Source: a virus. From it: a stretch of 22,507 nucleotides of DNA. Under the pieces are notes generated by a model. It was not told where the DNA came from. It did not search any database and saw only the letters and a list, made by a program, of their open reading frames with translations. The translations under genes were made by a program, and so were the position numbers. Position 1 is the stretch's first letter; the number at the start of each line of letters is the position of its first letter. Below, in pieces: positions 21,705 through 22,507 of the stretch. The stretch spans positions 1-22,507 of the IMG/VR virus record IMGVR_UViG_3300027779_000172; one strand, written 5' to 3'.

Positions 21705-21914
21705 CTATACTCTCTCGACAAATTTGCCATTTCGGTTCAGATAACCGTCACGTTTCTGACAATCTCCCGAGAGGTGACCGACGTTACCACCGACGAGTAA
21801 ATCGTCGCTGATATTGATACACTTCAGCTTCAAGATTCCAATTTCAATCTCGTCGGCATTGTTACTATTCAGATATGCGTTATATACTGCGTTCAATCGT
21901 TCGTTTTTGCTCAT
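21705..21914 (-). CDS. Unknown 69-aa protein
   Basis: Short mixed protein (MSKNERLNAVYNAYLNSNNA; EIGILKLKCINISDDLLVGG; NVGHLSGDCQKRDGYL). No recognised family. GAGAGAGAG precedes the ATG. Preceded by a 182-base non-coding stretch. Confidence 0.55.
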   Translation of the reverse strand: MSKNERLNAVYNAYLNSNNADEIEIGILKLKCINISDDLLVGGNVGHLSGDCQKRDGYLNRNGKFVERV

Positions 21915-22096
21915 TTTGTACTCTCTCTCTTTTTGTTGTTTTGTCGTCGATAAAACCTAGTGTTCTATCTTCGTTTTCTTATTCTAATTCTTGTTCTCTT
22001 TCTCTTTCCATATCACTAGCGATGCTATAGCGACGTTATAGATATGCTAGAACACCGCTTAGTGCTATGGTGTATTAACTCGTCGGTTAATACTAC
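21915..22096 (-). other. Non-coding leader stretch with hairpins
   Basis: No gene fits these 182 bases. GTATTAAC (22072-22079) and GTTAATAC (22086-22093) form a perfect 8-bp stem with loop TCGTCG right after the upstream gene, a probable 3'-end hairpin. A sequence at about 22046-22055 shares TGTTCTAGCA (minus strand) with the hairpins at 21102 and 21662. The minus strand of 21960-22015 is strikingly purine-rich, followed by a weak GTTTT/AAAAC hairpin (21938-21956) before the ribosome-binding site. Confidence 0.5.
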
Positions 22097-22477
22097 TTAT
22101 CCACGAGAAGTGGACTTCGTATCCGCTAGAATCGTCAAGTCTCTTGCGAAAGTATCAGCAATCTCTTCAGGTGAGAGAAGCTTATATTCATCGAATCTTG
22201 CGAAGTGAGAAGGTTCGATATCTTCAGCAATCTCCGAGAAGCGGTCATCCTTGCCATCCGCCACTTTCTCGACGATAAAGTCCATATCGTGATGTTGTCC
22301 TGTTCTCTCTGCGTAGTCTTCGAAGAATAACTGTCTTTCTTCGTCGTTCATATTCGTTACTTCGTGACGGTTTTGAGTGGTCACGACTGCAACGTCCTTA
22401 GTCACCGTGTCTGTGGTGATAGCAAGGTCGATTATGTCGATTGTGTCCTGTGTGTCGAACATATTGATTGTTTTCAT
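22097..22477 (-). CDS. Unknown acidic 126-aa protein
   Basis: Acidic, Asp/Thr-rich protein (FDTQDTIDIIDLAITTDTVT; NDEERQLFFEDYAERTGQHH; GKDDRFSEIAEDIEPSHFAR) with predicted helices in the second half and no recognised family. GAGAGAGTATC precedes the ATG at 22477. First visible gene of the leftward operon; its promoter is outside the window. Confidence 0.65.
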   Translation of the reverse strand: MKTINMFDTQDTIDIIDLAITTDTVTKDVAVVTTQNRHEVTNMNDEERQLFFEDYAERTGQHHDMDFIVEKVADGKDDRFSEIAEDIEPSHFARFDEYKLLSPEEIADTFARDLTILADTKSTSRG

Positions 22478-22507
22478 TTGATACTCTCTCTTTAGTTATG
22501 GTTCTGT

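Overview
The window looks like part of an AT-rich genome of a tailed double-stranded DNA phage, most likely an uncultured marine one. This rests on the tail-fibre families (the MATWKxV N-terminus, collagen-like GPT fibres with interleaved IP-G modules, the YEEGTWTPT-type fibre tip), a phage 2OG-Fe(II) oxygenase, a cluster of tiny membrane proteins beside a lysozyme-like gene, and a DUF1376-type replication protein with Gam-like, annealase-like and resolvase-like neighbours. I see no ribosomal genes, tRNAs, insertion sequences, integrase or CRISPR array. Nearly every gene is preceded by a Shine-Dalgarno-like purine tract or is coupled to its neighbour by an ATGA or TAATG overlap.

Layout. (1) 21-5536, plus strand: virion and tail-fibre block, including two tandem copies of a 'small helical protein + MATWKxV fibre' unit. 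(2) 5530-8304, plus: three TGACTAAG iterons and a promoter-like site, an oxygenase, then a tightly overlapped run of very small proteins, several with one membrane segment, ending in a lysozyme-like gene; this is the probable lysis region. (3) 8312-14019, plus: metallophosphoesterase, nuclease-fold protein, an HTH regulator in its own control region, Gam-like protein, annealase-like protein, small winged-HTH-like protein, Holliday-junction-resolvase-like nuclease and DUF1376 replication protein. (4) 14020-14925, plus: two highly structured non-coding segments flanking one unknown 155-aa gene, closed by a strong hairpin terminator. (5) 14948-22477, all minus strand: mostly small unknown proteins, a PC4-like ssDNA-binding protein, and a CobS/MoxR-like AAA+ ATPase paired with a partner resembling DUF7192. 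The two transcription directions converge on the 14899-14925 terminator.

Beyond the genes, the most unusual signals are: (a) the 8-bp palindrome TGCTAGCA, counted by eye 17 times (core GCTAGC 27 times), in several reading frames and absent after about 19.1 kb; (b) the RNA-ORF-RNA cassette at 14.0-14.9 kb, where G-U pairs in the long helices match the plus-strand transcript; (c) related hairpins in the leaders of the leftward operon, where mismatches become G-U on the minus strand; (d) an HTH gene with direct repeats upstream and a perfect 17-bp inverted repeat over its stop codon and the next ribosome-binding site; (e) the CobS-like/DUF7192-like pair. All assignments come from reading the sequence; no database search or folding program was run.
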